A DNA stretch of 64,000 nt from Varroa destructor (Eukaryota; Arthropoda; Arachnida; Mesostigmata; Varroidae), in assembly GCF_002443255.2 (NCBI RefSeq), contig NW_019211456.1, forward strand, positions 55,885,884-55,949,883, in the 5' to 3' direction. Shown one piece after another: positions 12,878 through 27,200 of this stretch. A program made the position numbers and the translations under genes. The notes beneath the pieces were generated by a model. That model ran no database searches and was not told the origin of the DNA. It saw only the letters and a list, made by a program, of their open reading frames with translations. How positions within the stretch are numbered: position 1 is the stretch's first letter; each line of letters begins with the position of its first letter.

Positions 12878-15800
12878 GACCGTTTAAAAGAGAAGGTAAG
12901 TCGCTAGCTTATAATTGTGCATCGAAGGAGACGTCGTTGACAAACGACGTAGTAGAATTACTCCTTTTTGACTTTGAAGACGGCAGTCTAAGCAGGATGT
13001 CTCTCTCGACAGTTCATCAAATTAAGCCACATAAATAGTTGCACCGTGTAATTAATATAGGATGAAATTAATTCGAGTAAATTAAATAAAAAAAAAATGA
13101 TACACGATGAGATAAATGAATTTGTGTATGTTTGTTGGCAAGCAATAACGTAAGATCTACAAACGATTAAAAACCTTTATGTGCCTTCGTTATCTACGTA
13201 CTCTAAGGAACTTGAGGCGATCGAGCAGGTATATACATACTCTATATCCGAATCTGACACACCGAGCTCATATCACCAAAAGTGATATAAGCTTAACAGT
13301 AATATGCAAAGGAAGACGAAATACATTGCGTTTTCATGCTCTTTTTTGCCTTTACGGGCTAACACAACTTAGAGAGAACCTAGTTTTTTTAAATTTTTCA
13401 TTTCAATGTAAAACGTTTAAATGTGACTGTCCTTAGGGCATATCGTTTGCGTTGGAATTTAAGTTATAACTGTCGACACAAAAGAATATTTAATATAGTG
13501 AATGTTAATGTAATAAGTTATGTATTATGAAATCGTTATCTACAAATGTCGTATTGACGCTTGCGAGCTGAAACTTAATGAAAAGAGGTACTCAAAGAAA
13601 GTTATAAAAGATTTCCAAGTATGCTGCACATACAAATATAATTATTATTATAAATTATATTATTAGAGTAACGTAATTTCATTCTCCACTAAACGGCCAA
13701 GTTGCGTAGAGGGTTGAAAAATCTGGAGCTAAAAAGGTATTTAATATAGGAAGCGCGTTTCATTGGTTTAAGTTGTGAAAAAAAACCCTATTCAAAAAAA
13801 TAGTGAACTCATTGTGCTACCACTCCAGCCACTCGGCGGTTACGAACGTGTCTAGCGCGTAAGATAAGACCTAATCGAGCGGCAGAAATCGTTATCCTTT
13901 AAAACTAACAAATAGAAACGCACTAATCCCATTGCAAGCGAAAATAGACTCAATGTAAGACTGGTAAAGCCCTGACGGATTCGTATTATATGTATGCGTT
14001 ACGGTAGTGATTGGACACAATTTACGTATATGGCCTATAATCACTATATACGATATACTGATCGATCTTAGGCTTCGAACATGACAGCAGCAAAAGAGTC
14101 AAAAATAACAGTTTTGCTTATTTACATAAGATTTATAGTATTCACGTGTCGTTGACGGAACGTGAAACAAACGTAAATTTGATTGTTTAAGTCTAACCAA
14201 ATTAATAGCAATAGAACGCGCTCGGCGGCAAGTAAGGCCTAGACTCAAAAATTTATGGGTCTCCAGCTAACGGCTAGGTTGCCAAGGCAAAAAATCGCTA
14301 TATTTTATTTCGTTGATTGTTTAAGCAGACAACAATTAATAAATTGATAACTGGAGTACACGATCTATAAAGCTTTTTTGTTTACTAACTTCAGTTAATG
14401 ACGACGTTTTTCAGACCATCGACTATTGCTGTTCAGTAAGCGCTGCATAATTTTCGCACCCTCGACGTATTCAATAGACTGTTTTTAGTGTATGTAACGT
14501 TGCGATATGCTCGTCTGAATAAGTTAAGGTAAGGCCTCTGTGCGTCCCTCGCGCGCTCGATTCGGTCGAGCACCATTTATCAACAACTCAGTGCTTTATT
14601 GCCTGTTTATTGTCCACTGCTATTTTAGCTCTTCTTTTTGTCAAGGAGCACTTTGCACTCGATCTTCTCAAATATGTGCTGGGCAATCATCTTTATAGAA
14701 GCTAGGATGTAAGCCCGCGTCGTATTACTATAGGAATGTTGGAAAACAACACTTGGTAGACGACTTGGTAGGTGATATTCCTAGATAAGTTCAAAATACA
14801 CAGGTAAGTGCTTAGAGGAGTTGAAGTAAACGGCAAAGTGTACGTTGTGGGGGAACAGCACAAAAAACATACGTGGATAATAAGCTGTGGAGTCGATTGT
14901 TTAAAATAGAAAAGTACACACATTAATGAAGATAACACGCATTATATAAAAAGAGAGTAGGGCAGGTTGGAAGAAGTAAGGCGAGACCATGATTTATAAT
15001 ATTGAGTAGATATTAACGCATATCAAATGAAATTGAAGTTTGCACACGTATTGAAAACGGCGACCTTGTAAAGAGCCGTAGTAAAATTTGCGATGACAAC
15101 CACTGCATTGGCCTTCATATCACAATATGTGTATAACTGAAATCTGCACGTACCTTCTGAACAATTTTGAAGATAATGGCTTTACCGAAAGACAACGGGA
15201 TTTAGTGAAAAACGTTTCTAACGAGTCGGATATAAGGAACATTATACGTAAGAGATCGAGGCAGATACGGACAAATATAAAATTTATTTTCGTTTAGCAG
15301 TTGGCCAGCGCGAGGCAGCATAAAAATGTCGTCAGCCCATAATCGTTTAGTGCTCTTCGTAGCACTGTTTTCTATGGTAATAAGGGCCGATACTTAGCAC
15401 TTAATGAACTTACACACAGAACAAGAGGCAGAGGTAAACCTGTATGGTTACGTATACGTATGTGTACATTATAGGAGATATAAGACCGTCTTGGCTACGG
15501 TGAATTGCGACCAATTTATGTACAAAGTGCGTCCCAAACAGACACAACAATTAAGAAGTTTGCTATGTTAAGTTCATTCGGAGATTGCGGGATCAAGAAA
15601 TTGCCAACATCCTGGGATACTCATTACTCAAAGAGCAAACAGCTTCGGCTTCTATATGGAATAGTAAATAAACAAAAGGATTCCTTAATCAGGGTTCATG
15701 TATAATATGTCCTATGTGCGTATTCCTTGTCTTACATTTAGTTGACCAAGAAGAGTTTCATTAATAACTGCAATCTCATTACGCAGATAGCTTACTTATA

Positions 15801-17994
15801 GCTAGCTAAATTCTATAGACATGTCCATGCCATATATAAAAGTTGAAATTTGGAGTACAGCCATATCGCCTACCAGGACGAGATGTTTTTTACAAGCATT
15901 AGCAAAAAATGTTGTCTTACTATGAATGCGAATCGAGTGATTGAGCTCATTAGGTTTATTTACGAAAACCAGATAAAATTCAAAAATTATAGTATGGAAT
16001 AATTTACTTAATTTTTACCTTTCAGAAATGCTCGGTGAGCATTCTTAGTGCTGCCTAGTTTTCGTGCTTGATAACAAATTAGCAAGCATGTTTGCATGCA
16101 TACGTTCACAAACAGTCACATAGAGTGAAGGTAACTACATGAAATACCAAATTAGACAGCGTTTTTTTTTTTTTTTTTCTATACTAATAGGCGAGTGATG
16201 CTAGTCGTGAAAATATGATAGAAGACTCTTTGATCTAGAGAGACTCTAGCGAGTGAGCTGAATTTTTAATAATAGGTGGCTTCAATCAGAACAAGACAAT
16301 AATAGCTGATCGCAACGCACAAAATGGGAGAAAGGTTTTTCAGTTCTACACGTGAACATCTTCTTGGCATGGTTATCTCGTCTTTAGCCACCACTACTAA
16401 TCTTTTTTTTTTTAGCCACGGAGCAAGTGACTCTAAGTTGGAAATACCTCTCCATAGCTTTGAGAATTCATGGGTAAACAAAAAGCATCGGCGCAATTTC
16501 AAATCCAGGGGAGATCGGTCACCTTGAGATCACAATTTTACTTGATATCATGATGTGATTTATGTCCGCTTGAAATTAAAAAGAGAAGTAAAGCTTTCGA
16601 ATTGGATGTTGGACGTCAGCATCTTCTGTCAGGCGCGTAGGGACTCCGAAGGGGTCCAGCCTTTTTTCGTACGAATTTATTTGCCGAGTGTCAGACGCGA
16701 AACGCAATGCGTGCATAATAAATGGACCGATCATATATAATGTAACAAAAAGCGTATTAACTATGCCGCTGAAACAATACGAATCAGCCGTTCTTAGTGA
16801 AGTTTGCATCGACACAAGAGTAAATTGTGGCCAACCCCATAAACAGCGCCAAAAGTTAGAAAAATACTTCAAAGAAAGCTGTACAGGCTGACTATAAAGA
16901 CAATATTGAAAGAATCATACACCCAGTTTGCCTTTGACGCCGCTTTAAAAATGCGCCTGACTTATCTTTCATTACTCTGTATTCTATGGTATTAGAATGC
17001 CTATGTTGGTTCTAATCACCTTTCCAAAGGAAATGAACATTAAAGTTTACATTGAGCCGTAGTTCCCGCATGTTAACTGAATATAGATATTCTGTGCGAA
17101 AATGGCTTGCCTGCTTACCTACCTATAACTCTAGGGCACAATAATGACACAGACCTCGATTTTTAAGCATTAATAACAGTAAATATGATGTTTATTTACA
17201 CTCTGAATGCCTTGGCCTTAGCTTAACTCCTACAGTATGTCATTATTAATGTTGTTGCTTGAATTTCTAGATAGCGTGCTATAATGAGCCAGTTCGTCTT
17301 CAAACAGCGTTCACGTTTTCAAGTGTCTCAGAGGTTAAGAAATAATAAGAATTGCGTATCCTGAATGATCTTTTAGTAGAAATCAACATATGTTGCTATT
17401 GCAATTAGTTGAACTTACTGAAGAGACCAAAGCTAGTAGACGCGCGCACATTCAAACCTGGGCCACGACTTATGCCGTTATTAGCGAAACCGTCACTTTT
17501 TATATTATTGCTTCTTTTGCACTTTTTTTATTCAAATGTTGGGTTAGCAAATAAGCGGATGCCGATTTCTAACTAATATAAGTAATTTACCTGAATAAGC
17601 ATAACTATTGCCATAGGAGCATTTATTGATTGATCCGTCTTTTTTTTTATTTTCTATTGGTCACCTTCGCTTAACGGCTATGCTAAGTTCCTAATGTCGT
17701 TCCTCCAGAAACCCGCGACCACGCTCCGCTATATTAGCTTATTGTATATATATAATCATTCGAATGAGTAAAGATTGGAGAAGATTTAGAATGTTCGAAA
17801 GCGTACGAGCTCTGTGCAGAGAAGACCGAGCTCGAAGGAAAATGAAGTACCACTCATTTATCAACTCCGTGTCGGTTTGAGTGAGGATGGTTCTTAATTA
17901 TTACAGCTTACTTTTTAGGGTACTTTGCCGCAACGCTTATTGTGTTCGTCGGACGCTTGTATGAGATCACACTGTCCCACTATACCAAGTTTGC
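12878..17994. other. Non-coding stretch, nothing recognised
   Basis: AT-rich sequence with scattered poly-T/poly-A, for example about 16164-16178. No gene or element was recognised. Confidence 0.5.
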
Positions 17995-18054
17995 AGCATG
18001 ACCCCCTTACGGCGAGACTAGCATTGCCTAGTCTCGCCGTAAGGAGGTCATGCT
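17995..18054. repeat. 27-bp foldback (hairpin) with 6-nt loop
   Basis: The arms 17995-18021 and 18028-18054 are reverse complements with a single mismatch, around the loop CATTGC. The arms contain CCTTACGGCGAGACTAG and its complement. The hairpin sits about 0.85 kb beyond the probable vestigial polyadenylation signal. It could be a foldback mobile element, a small-RNA precursor or a replication-born inversion. Confidence 0.9.
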
Positions 18055-18889
18055 AAGTTAACCATTTCCTTTTTCGTTTGGCCATGTTCTTGTAAGCAAT
18101 CAAGCTTAAAAGTCTGGTCATTACTGTGGTGAAAAAGACCGATCTGAGTCATTTTTGAATAGATTGCTGACTGTAATTCAGTATGCGCTGCTTGAGGTGG
18201 TCATTATGAAACTCGTGCCTAAAGCTACGAGAGAGTTCAATATCAACCTGCACGTACAAATCTATTTAAACAGTTCCGTTAACTTTAATCTGTTTAAACG
18301 TTTGCTAGTTTTTTTCACGCGTGGCGCGAGTTTCCATTTGTAGGCTCTTTTACTGCCCTTGTATGGATATCGGCAGTTATAGCTTGTTTGGGCGCGCACT
18401 GATAACCAACCTTTTATAGGGCAAACTAGGTAGACATAAATCGGATTATGTATATGTGTATGTGTAAGAATCGCCGAAGGTGTATGCATGTTGCATTTTT
18501 AATCAGCAGTTCTCATCACTCTTTTCGACAAGACATTATAATAAAAAAATCCGCTTCCATCAGCTTCTTCATAGGACAGCTCTATATCGCCAAAAGCCGA
18601 ACAACCGAAACCTTAGGCTAACGGATAACAATGACCTCATTGTATATTAGGTGTAAATAAACCGTCTTTTCATTGACGTCCTAAAATTAACAAAATTAGG
18701 CGGGAACATCGGCATGTAACTATTTGCTTACCCAATAATTTTTCACCTTTAATAATAATTTACATACGTTCTGGCTGTAAAAAAAAACTGTCTAATACGC
18801 TTTTCAATCTGACACTGCCAATATCAATTTAGGCTCGTGTGTCACCATAAAGACTAATATGAACTTGTTAATTCGGCTATCCAGGGCTT
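18055..18889. other. Non-coding stretch beyond the vestigial 3' end
   Basis: Nothing recognised between the foldback and the probable polyadenylation signal. A longer vestigial 3' UTR could extend here. Confidence 0.4.
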
Positions 18890-19100
18890 TTTATTATGTA
18901 TATTCTTTCACTTTCAGTTGTTGAGCCAATAATTGTAGGTATAAATGATAACAGTATATACAGACTAGGTACAATCGTCATTCTGCTACTTTCAATTATA
19001 TACAACTTGCATGTAGTCAGTCCCTAGAGCCCTCGCTGTAATTCTCTTTGTTGTTGTATTTATGGGAAAGAATCTGTCATTATAGGCGCTCTAGCAGGAA
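18890..19100 (-). terminator. vg: Probable vestigial 3' UTR and polyadenylation signal
   Basis: Downstream of the vestigial stop, the first canonical AATAAA on the minus strand is at 18895-18890, giving a 3' UTR of roughly 200-230 nt if used. No cleavage site can be read from sequence alone, and longer UTRs are possible. Confidence 0.4.
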
Positions 19101-19144
19101 TTAAAACCAATACACGTCCTTGGTATCAGCTGTCGTCTCTAAAC
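19101..19144 (-). CDS. vg: vestigial coding exon 5 (44-nt terminal coding exon)
   Basis: The acceptor AACTTTACAG lies directly before 19144. The first two bases complete a Gly codon with the G from exon 4. Thirteen more residues follow, LETTADTKDVYWF, and a TAA stop at 19103-19101. Drosophila Vg ends with a closely similar sequence (GLE near the end of the last block, then KDLYWF). The exact phase match and the conserved terminal motif make this tiny exon convincing even though it lies 3.7 kb from exon 4. Confidence 0.88.
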
Positions 19145-21235
19145 CTGTAAAGTTTCAACAACAATGGATGAGTATATGTAATACAAATAAAAAGCAACCG
19201 TTTACTAAGACTATTTTTATAGCATGACATATTTGTTACACAGAACGTATCCCTTGCCAACTGCTAGCTTCATTGAAATGTTAATTACTTGTTAAGTACT
19301 GCGAACAACGCCGTCACAGAATTCTAATTTCTGCCAGTACGTGGAGTCCAGCTCTGAAGTAGTAAATGACCACTTTAGGCCTGTGCCGCCCCCCAGGGTG
19401 TTTATTATCTGTGTTTATTTTCTTGCTAATATCTAATGTTAGCAGTCTTACTTCTTCGCGGTATTCCTTTACCAGCAGAGCGCTAAAAATGAAATAACAT
19501 AGAACTCGTGACGCAGATGGATTGTAAGTTGACATATTGTAACTAAGGTTTGCAATACACGATTGTGTGCCTACCGTCATACCCAATCTCCGTAGCAACT
19601 ATTAAATCACTCTGTATGTGTAGGCCGAAAGCTCTCAAAAAGGGGCAACTGCAAAGGCCTGCCGTTTTCTCAATGATTCGCACCCCTTTTGAAGATAGTG
19701 GTCGACGGTGGCGCTCGTATCGAGTGAGGCAGAACGCAAAGCGCGGATAGATCGGCTATCCGATCCGGTGTGCTAAAAGACCGTGGAAGACGAGGAGGCA
19801 CAAGCCGAGGTAGCACAGCATCGAATCAGGTCGAAGAGAAGAGCGACTTCAATTAAGGTGAGTTCGCGTGGAAAAGATTGCGCCGAGGCAAGCAACCCGT
19901 TCACCAACCATCTACCAACGTAGCCGTGCGTTGTTTAAAGGATCAAAGGAACCCCTTACCTTCTGCCTTTGAATTGTTGTTTCAATGAGACAGACAATTG
20001 CATGATCGCGCAGCACTCGCTAAAGCCTCCGTTGAGCCGCCGCCCTTCTCCCCATCGCACAGAAAACCAAAGAGGTCACACGAAGTAATGGCTACGCTTG
20101 TGGTTGTCGAACGCCGCGCTGATGCCCCCGGCATGGGTTCCGATGTCATGGGATGTGTACAAAGAGTGGGGCGTCTGAGAAGACCAGAGGTCAGCGCGTC
20201 GATGTTGCTAGGCAGCAGCAGGAACAGCGGGAGCAGCAGCAGCGGTGCGACTATAAGGTGGGGGGCTATAGATTGAAGGACTTGAAGTTGTCGAAGCCAT
20301 AATAATAATAATACTAAGGGGTAGGACGCCTGTTCTCTTAGGAGGCACTTCCTGTGTAACTGAACACTGGGTCTTACATGGCCAAGTATATTCTACTTCA
20401 CAAGCACATATTGAATAGATGAAATTAAATATATATTCTCAAACCCCCTATTCTTCAGAGTTCGGTGCTTTTTTAACTCTGGTTCTAACCTTTTTGGTTA
20501 TCTCAAAGCGCTTTCGAATCTAAATTTTGTGGTATAAGCACTTTGTACTCGGATGCTCAACTGAGCTCATCACAAGTCATGCGCGAGGAGTACAGTGCTG
20601 AGGCGCCTACAAAAGGACTGGTAAATCCAGTATTTTCGCATCCCCGTGACCCCTCGGAGGCTCGCCATCCGCACGAACGGGGATAACCTAACCCCGAAGA
20701 AAAGAGAGCCACTACTTCCAATAATCGATGAAGCACTGGACTGATCCCTAATGGCAGTTTTATTCCCTTGTAGCTGGCGTAGCCCCTCTGTATCCGTACA
20801 CACCGTTGAGAGCCCAGCCGGGATCGTGCAGGGGAAGAAAGTGGATCGGTTATAGGACGATGGATATATACTGTGATGTTTCTACGCCATCAGTGCATGT
20901 TTCCCTGTTCACCATCGTCTGAGCATGAGGTGGAAAGAAAAGGCTTTTCTGTTTTGTCTTGTCCTCTATTTTTCGAGACATCCAAGTATCTTTTCTTAGA
21001 ATATTGTGTTTATACACATTCACAGAACCTTATTAAAACGAAAAATATGCTTACTATATATAATGGTTTTCTTCTAGTTAGCCCACACCTATTTAGGAAT
21101 CGCCCACCGTCATGTGGAATTGTTGTTATATAAGTAAGCAATTTGATTTCTCGGCGAAGTCCCAGGAGAGGTAATCATTACGATAGTAATCGCCTCAACC
21201 ATTTCGCAGGCATTGTTAATCAGGTAGACATGAGT

Positions 21236-21269
<34 letters not shown>

Positions 21270-24200
21270 AAAGGGCTTGTTGCTTCGTTGGTTGCTGAGA
21301 AAAGAAGGGGGTCATAATTTCGCCAATCAGGGACTTTTATCGAAGGGTTAGTTAGATACCATTACCAGGTTCAAGACGGGAATATGGAAAGAACCGGGAT
21401 ATCGTTATGAGAAGGGGCTTGGCAGCGCGACAAAGGGAAGGGGGCAATGCGATGGAAGAAAGCGAGTGCTCCAGCTCTCCAGCTGCTGCTGTGAATCAGA
21501 AGAAGGCGGAGAGGAGTGAGCCAAGCGGAGCACTGTGCAGGAGTATGAATGGCCGGGGGCGGGCCCCTCGCCCAACCTCGTCACCGATTGGCTGGGACTG
21601 GTCCACTGAGCCTATCGGTCCACAGCTCTCAGGACCAAAGTGAGCGAGTGAGAGTTCTTTTCCTGGTCGTACGTCTCCACCCAAAGTACACCGGCCGCTT
21701 CAGGCTTTGCGAAGGCCTTAGGGTGACCAGCGATATCACTGCTGCTGAAGCCGCCATCGTCGTGGCCAGCACAGGCTACGCCACTTCTGTTTATAGGTGT
21801 TATTGGTCTGTAGTACTAGTCAACATATCCAGTCAGTGTAGTGAACTCCTCCACACGGCAAGAGCTTGCTTATTTCCTTTTATCATCATACGAAAGATCA
21901 AGGCTCTCCTATACGATACGGCCATTGTTGTTGGTCGTGATGATGCTTACAGGGGAACTGTGGGGCAAGTATGATATATAGACTGGATATTATGTAGACA
22001 GTAGAGGAACGAAAATGAAAGCCCCTTCCGATAGCTGTTGGTATGTGCGTATATAGATATGCGTGTGTACAGCTCAATGCACCTCACGAACATATGACGT
22101 CATGGATAAAATTGACTTAGTCACCTTATTGCTGTTGGTCATATTTCACAATAACAGAGTCATTGTCTGATATACAGACAGCTACCATGACGCCCTCAAG
22201 TTCGTAGAAAAACATTTTTTGTGCACGCAAAACGGAGACCCAAACTGATATGCTACGCTGATAGCTAATGTGTTCCGATAGAAAAGTATGTGGTAGATCT
22301 TAATGAACCTTATTTGCTGAGGAAAAATAGAGTGAGCGGAAGCACGTCAATGCGAACGTACGTACGACCCGCTTAGTTGGCCATTTGGCCAGTGAAAGTC
22401 GGTTAAGTAGTATTTTGCGGTTGTCGATGCTTAGTAGTCTCTTTAGAGGCCCGCCTCTGCCTCAGGGATTCGAAGGTAGTAACATATCTTGCTATGCCCG
22501 ATGGAGAAGAAATTACGTGAGGCAACACGCAAATCAGTGAGAAAAAGATATACTGGGAAAATTGACAATCTGGGATGCGTAAGTATTTTTAAATAATGGG
22601 CATAAAATAAAATGTGTGCATATCAGACTCAGAAAAGTGTAACGAAAATCTCAGCCTTTTAGCCTTCATTTAAATTTGCTGATACGGAGCGTATTATTTG
22701 ATTATTTGTAGCCAGGTGTGAATGACTGTAGTCACCTTTATGTAAGGGTGATTCTTGGTTTCTAAAAAACTAGCGTACTACAAACGTACTTGAAAATTCG
22801 CCAGTAAGCAATACAGAGTGGTTTAGTGAAAAATGCGCGACATATTCTAACTATTTAATAATTGAAAAAAAAAAAACAGAAGACACTAACCAGTCATTGC
22901 CGCACTCATAGGATGCGCATAACCAGGGTGTCCTGGATGGTAGCTCGGATGTCCCGAAGGATGCCCGCTTTCGGTTACGGCTCCTGGGTGGATGGGTCCA
23001 TTTGAAGGATGTGTGCTGTGGGTGGCCACAGCACCGACGCTTGCCATGTTCATGCTGTGAATTTGTTCATGATAACGCGCTACCGATTGACCCCAGGAAT
23101 CTATAACCTTTTCATTAACACCAACACTGAGTACAGGCACTGCAGCAGAACAGGTCGCACGTGACTGCTGGCTGCCTAGCCCCAGCAAAGAGTTGTACTG
23201 CAAAACAAAGTAGAAAAATATTTGTCTGTTGCAACATTCGTGTGCAGTGCAATTACAATGGGACTTCCCAGCGTTTCCCATAGCCAGAAATTGGTCGGCG
23301 CGATTCACAGTGTCGACTGGATGTGAATTTCTCTACTGGATGGTTGTTTCAACTTAGAACCTTCTAAAAACTTGAGAAAATATGTACTGTTCGATAGGGA
23401 GACCTACTTTCTAAACTCCTATAGTGCGCGTTCATGTTCCATAAGTATTGAACTTCTATAATGATATTCTCATAAGCAGGCACTGTGTCTTTATATCAAA
23501 ACGTTGTTGCTTTTTGCGGTACTCATAATTCACTCTTAAGGCTACCAAACAGGAATGAGACGGTGCGTCGTTTCATGTTAGTTTGAAAATGCTAGTTGAT
23601 CTGCGCATCCATTCTAGAGGATTTACCTGATGCTGCGCGAATTGATGTCGATTTGCCGCGGCCGCGTAACTCTGTAGCTCATGACTTGTTAGCTGGCCTG
23701 AGCATCGATAGCTCGCTGCCGACATGTAATGTGACCATGGATCATAATCGCTAACCGATGCCATCGAAGCGACGGACGTTGACGGCGCTGACGCGCTATA
23801 GAACTCAGAAGAAAGCGGCAGACTTGATGATGTCGGCGCAAGCGATAGATACGACGGAGAAGGGCCATTGCCTGTTCCAGCAGTCAGTTGTGACGGCGAT
23901 GGACCTCCTAGGTGATTTGGATGTGATGGCGAATGTGCCCCCTGAAGATGAGATGACGGCGAAGAAACTCCGAGTTGCGGGCTCGATTGCGACGGTGGCG
24001 CCAATTGGGGATAGGATGATGTGGATGATGGTGATGGTGGGTACGAAGCAGGGCCACCGCTCCCGCCGGCGGCAGCTGTGCTACAGCTGGGAATTCCTGT
24101 TACTGGTGTTGGAGTGGAAAGAGGAACGGGTAGAGCCTGAGAAGGGCAGAAAAACGACGCTGGAAGATTCCGCTGTGCAAGTGGTTTTGAATCTGAAAGC

Positions 24201-27200
24201 AAGTTTAAGCGAGAAAATTACTCAGGTTCATACAAAGTACATGTTTATAGTACGGATTGATATTGGAATTAATGCCTTCCATTTTTTGTAACACATAGCT
24301 TCTTGTACAATTCATTCGAGCTTGATTGAAACGAGCGCCTTTACCATTATTAGAAAAGCGTTAACCTATCTCACTCGAAATTCACTCGCTTTTCTCGCCA
24401 CTTATCTGCACGCAAATACAAAGCATCAGATCAAATTTGAGTATCAACAATAGTTTTTGTTCGACCAGTTTCTTCCTATCATTCAGTGCTTACTTGTATA
24501 ATTACTTTGTAACTTCCTTCAGATCACCGCAAGTTCCTCCTTTCGTAATCTATTGTTTGAACCTCACTCTTGAGCCATGTGTAGCTCTTGACCGGAGCTG
24601 GTTAGCAAAATGCCGATCGTTGGTCAATACTCCACTGCGAGAGAATCATTAGCAGCTTAATTGATGAAAATACCTGCTGCTCCATTCGACAGCAAGGCTT
24701 GATGAGGTCAGCAAAGACGTGAGCCAAGTATCCATCCAACAAGCAAGTTGCAACAGATTACTGAATAAGGCTATACAGATAGCTGTGTTAGAATGCAACT
24801 GTGACAAATACTCCTCAATGCACAGATCGTGTATATTGGGTACCGTAAATGGACCTTTCATTCTTAGTTCTAAGTTGATAATACATCATCTGAAATCAAT
24901 TGAATCGAACTGCGCTGGATATCTCAGCATGACAAAAGTTTACTAATTCAACATTGTTCAGACATCCTATTAGCTTGCCATATTATTAGCAAACGGCGTA
25001 CAGTTAGAGATATCGTTTGTTAGTCAACGTATATGGGCAACCATTGATGCTCATTTAACAGCACCACGTTTACCTCGATGACTCAAATTCCACAAAATGA
25101 TCTTGGCTTTAACTTTATAAGTTACTGCTGTTGGTTAATGCATGCTAACAAAAGCCTTATGTTTGAAAAGATTAGAATATTACTTTACTTTTGTAAGTTA
25201 AGCTTTTATCGCAGCCATCGGCGCTGGTAGTTACTTGATCTACTCAGTTTCGGCTGAAAACATCAGCGATCGCGGTTCAGTATTTTCAAGTGATATATGT
25301 AATACAGTCGTTTTAAAAAGTGTTACCTAGTCCCATAGTTTTTCTAAAAATTCATCTAAAGAGTGGTTAAGATAAGTTTCGCTAAAATTCAAAAGATACT
25401 CTTTTACCCAGCAGCTATCGTATATTTGAAAGGTTTCCGTACAGAAGAGCCTAAAATAAGTTTGGCAGTGCATTCTTCACAAGAGCTGCGTAGTTTCCAT
25501 TCTGGCAGCAATGTGTTACACTGAACCGGGCGCTTTTCCATAAAGAAACCGGATTTTTTAGCACTTGTTGTGTTTCTAGTTTTCGGAATGTTTATGATGC
25601 AAATTTTCATTTGTCGTTGTGTTGTTACGTGGTGTTACGTTGTTCAGCAAAAATCTACAACTCAATTAACTTTAGGAACGTTTGTGCTGCGAAGTTCCTC
25701 ATGATCTTTTATTACATTTTCAAAAGTAGCAAAGCCATTTAAAGGACTTTGAGGTCTGGACTTAAGTGAAGGCATTTTTTCCATTTAAGAAAGAACTCAG
25801 CGTTTCATCTGAATTCTAGTAACAAAATGCCTTATTATTCCGACAAACTTTTTGCATCCCTCGACCAACATACTAACTTCTTGTCTCCAGAACCTTCTTA
25901 GGTCCGGAATTAAAAGGCTTGTCCAGGTTTTTGAGACCCTTTTCACTAAGAAATGTATAGTTACTAATACGATCATTAATTTGCCACTGACTGAAAGCTG
26001 TGGTAATCCGTAGCCGCCAAGTCCGAGGAATATCGTGCGCGCAAAGACACCACATAATCTAGCACTTGCGGAACGACTTTTATAGTCCTTGCTATGCGCG
26101 GCCTGGCATTGGTGGAGAAGAATGACTTTGCCTCATCTATCGGGTCCTTTCTGTTGGGTAGGCTCGTTCAGTCGACGCGATTGGGCTATACACAGACCTT
26201 TGTTGTTCTATTTTTCTCAAGCATTTTCCAGTGCATAAGGCCGTTCTAGTCCATCAAACGCAATGGAGTTAAGCGAGATAGATATTTTTCAGAACCACCC
26301 ATTCCTTTCTTTGCTTCATATCAACGTAGAGATATTAATCGGCGTCACCTCTAATAGTTTGTGGCTGCGCGAAACGTTAGGGGTCAATGAAAAACTGCAT
26401 TTCTCTTTACGCCAAGAGCCCACTCCAAAACACATTTCCAACAGATTTTCGACAAATTTTCCAACAAAATTTCACTATCCTGGATGCAATAGCGGTATTC
26501 TAGTGTTGGCAGCTCATTTTCTGGGCTAATTATTCTTTGCCACCGAGGTCCTCATCGATTACGAACCGATACACTTGAACGAAGTAATTCGGAGTCTTTA
26601 AGTTTAAAATTCTATTTTTGGACCTAGCAAACTTGTGCGAGTAGTCCTTTTGCTATAAGGTTCTCGTTGTATACGGCATAAATATCCTAGGCTACTTTAG
26701 ACTTCGGAACAAATTAACATAGAGAAACGTTTTTCTCTAAAAGCTCCATATTTGAAGCTATTTGATGTAAATATTCGTTTATGGCACAGCAGAATTGCTA
26801 CAAATCTTCAAAGTAAAGAAACAGTGCTTTCAAATAGTTCATAGAAGTAAACAAACACTAAAGAAACGCAAAAACTAAAGTAAATATTAAAAAACTAATT
26901 TCATTCGTGTTTCAATTTAGTACACACAGCCACTGGCTATCTAGAGATTTTACAAATGATCGACATTGACCGAAAATATAATAACTCCGCATCCGAATTG
27001 AAATGCCTGTTCTTTTTATATGAAATCTATCTTCCTCTGCTTTCTAGTGCTAGTACATGTTACGATACTGTCGTTAGAAAACCATTTTTAAACCGCTGTG
27101 GAAGACACTTACTGAGGCTAATATTTGGTCTTCCATTTGCGAATGCTCCGAATGTAGCTTGACACCATCTCCGTCGCGCCTAGATCCCGGGCTCATACGT

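Larger units (their letters stand above)
19145..22890 (-). other. vestigial intron 4 (about 3.7 kb)
   Basis: This intron runs from donor GTTAGT to acceptor TTTACAG, phase 1. It contains two GC/CpG-richer patches (about 19.68-20.28 and 21.40-21.80 kb), an (AT)n microsatellite at 21239-21267, and a short minus-strand open frame at 20300-20208. No conserved coding exon was recognised in it. In Drosophila the vg quadrant enhancer is intronic, so the patches are regulatory candidates by analogy only. Confidence 0.8.

Noticed and set aside
23758..24291. 177-codon plus-strand open frame
   Set aside because: It is the antisense shadow of vestigial exon 3, whose minus-strand reading has conserved Vestigial blocks and correct splice sites.
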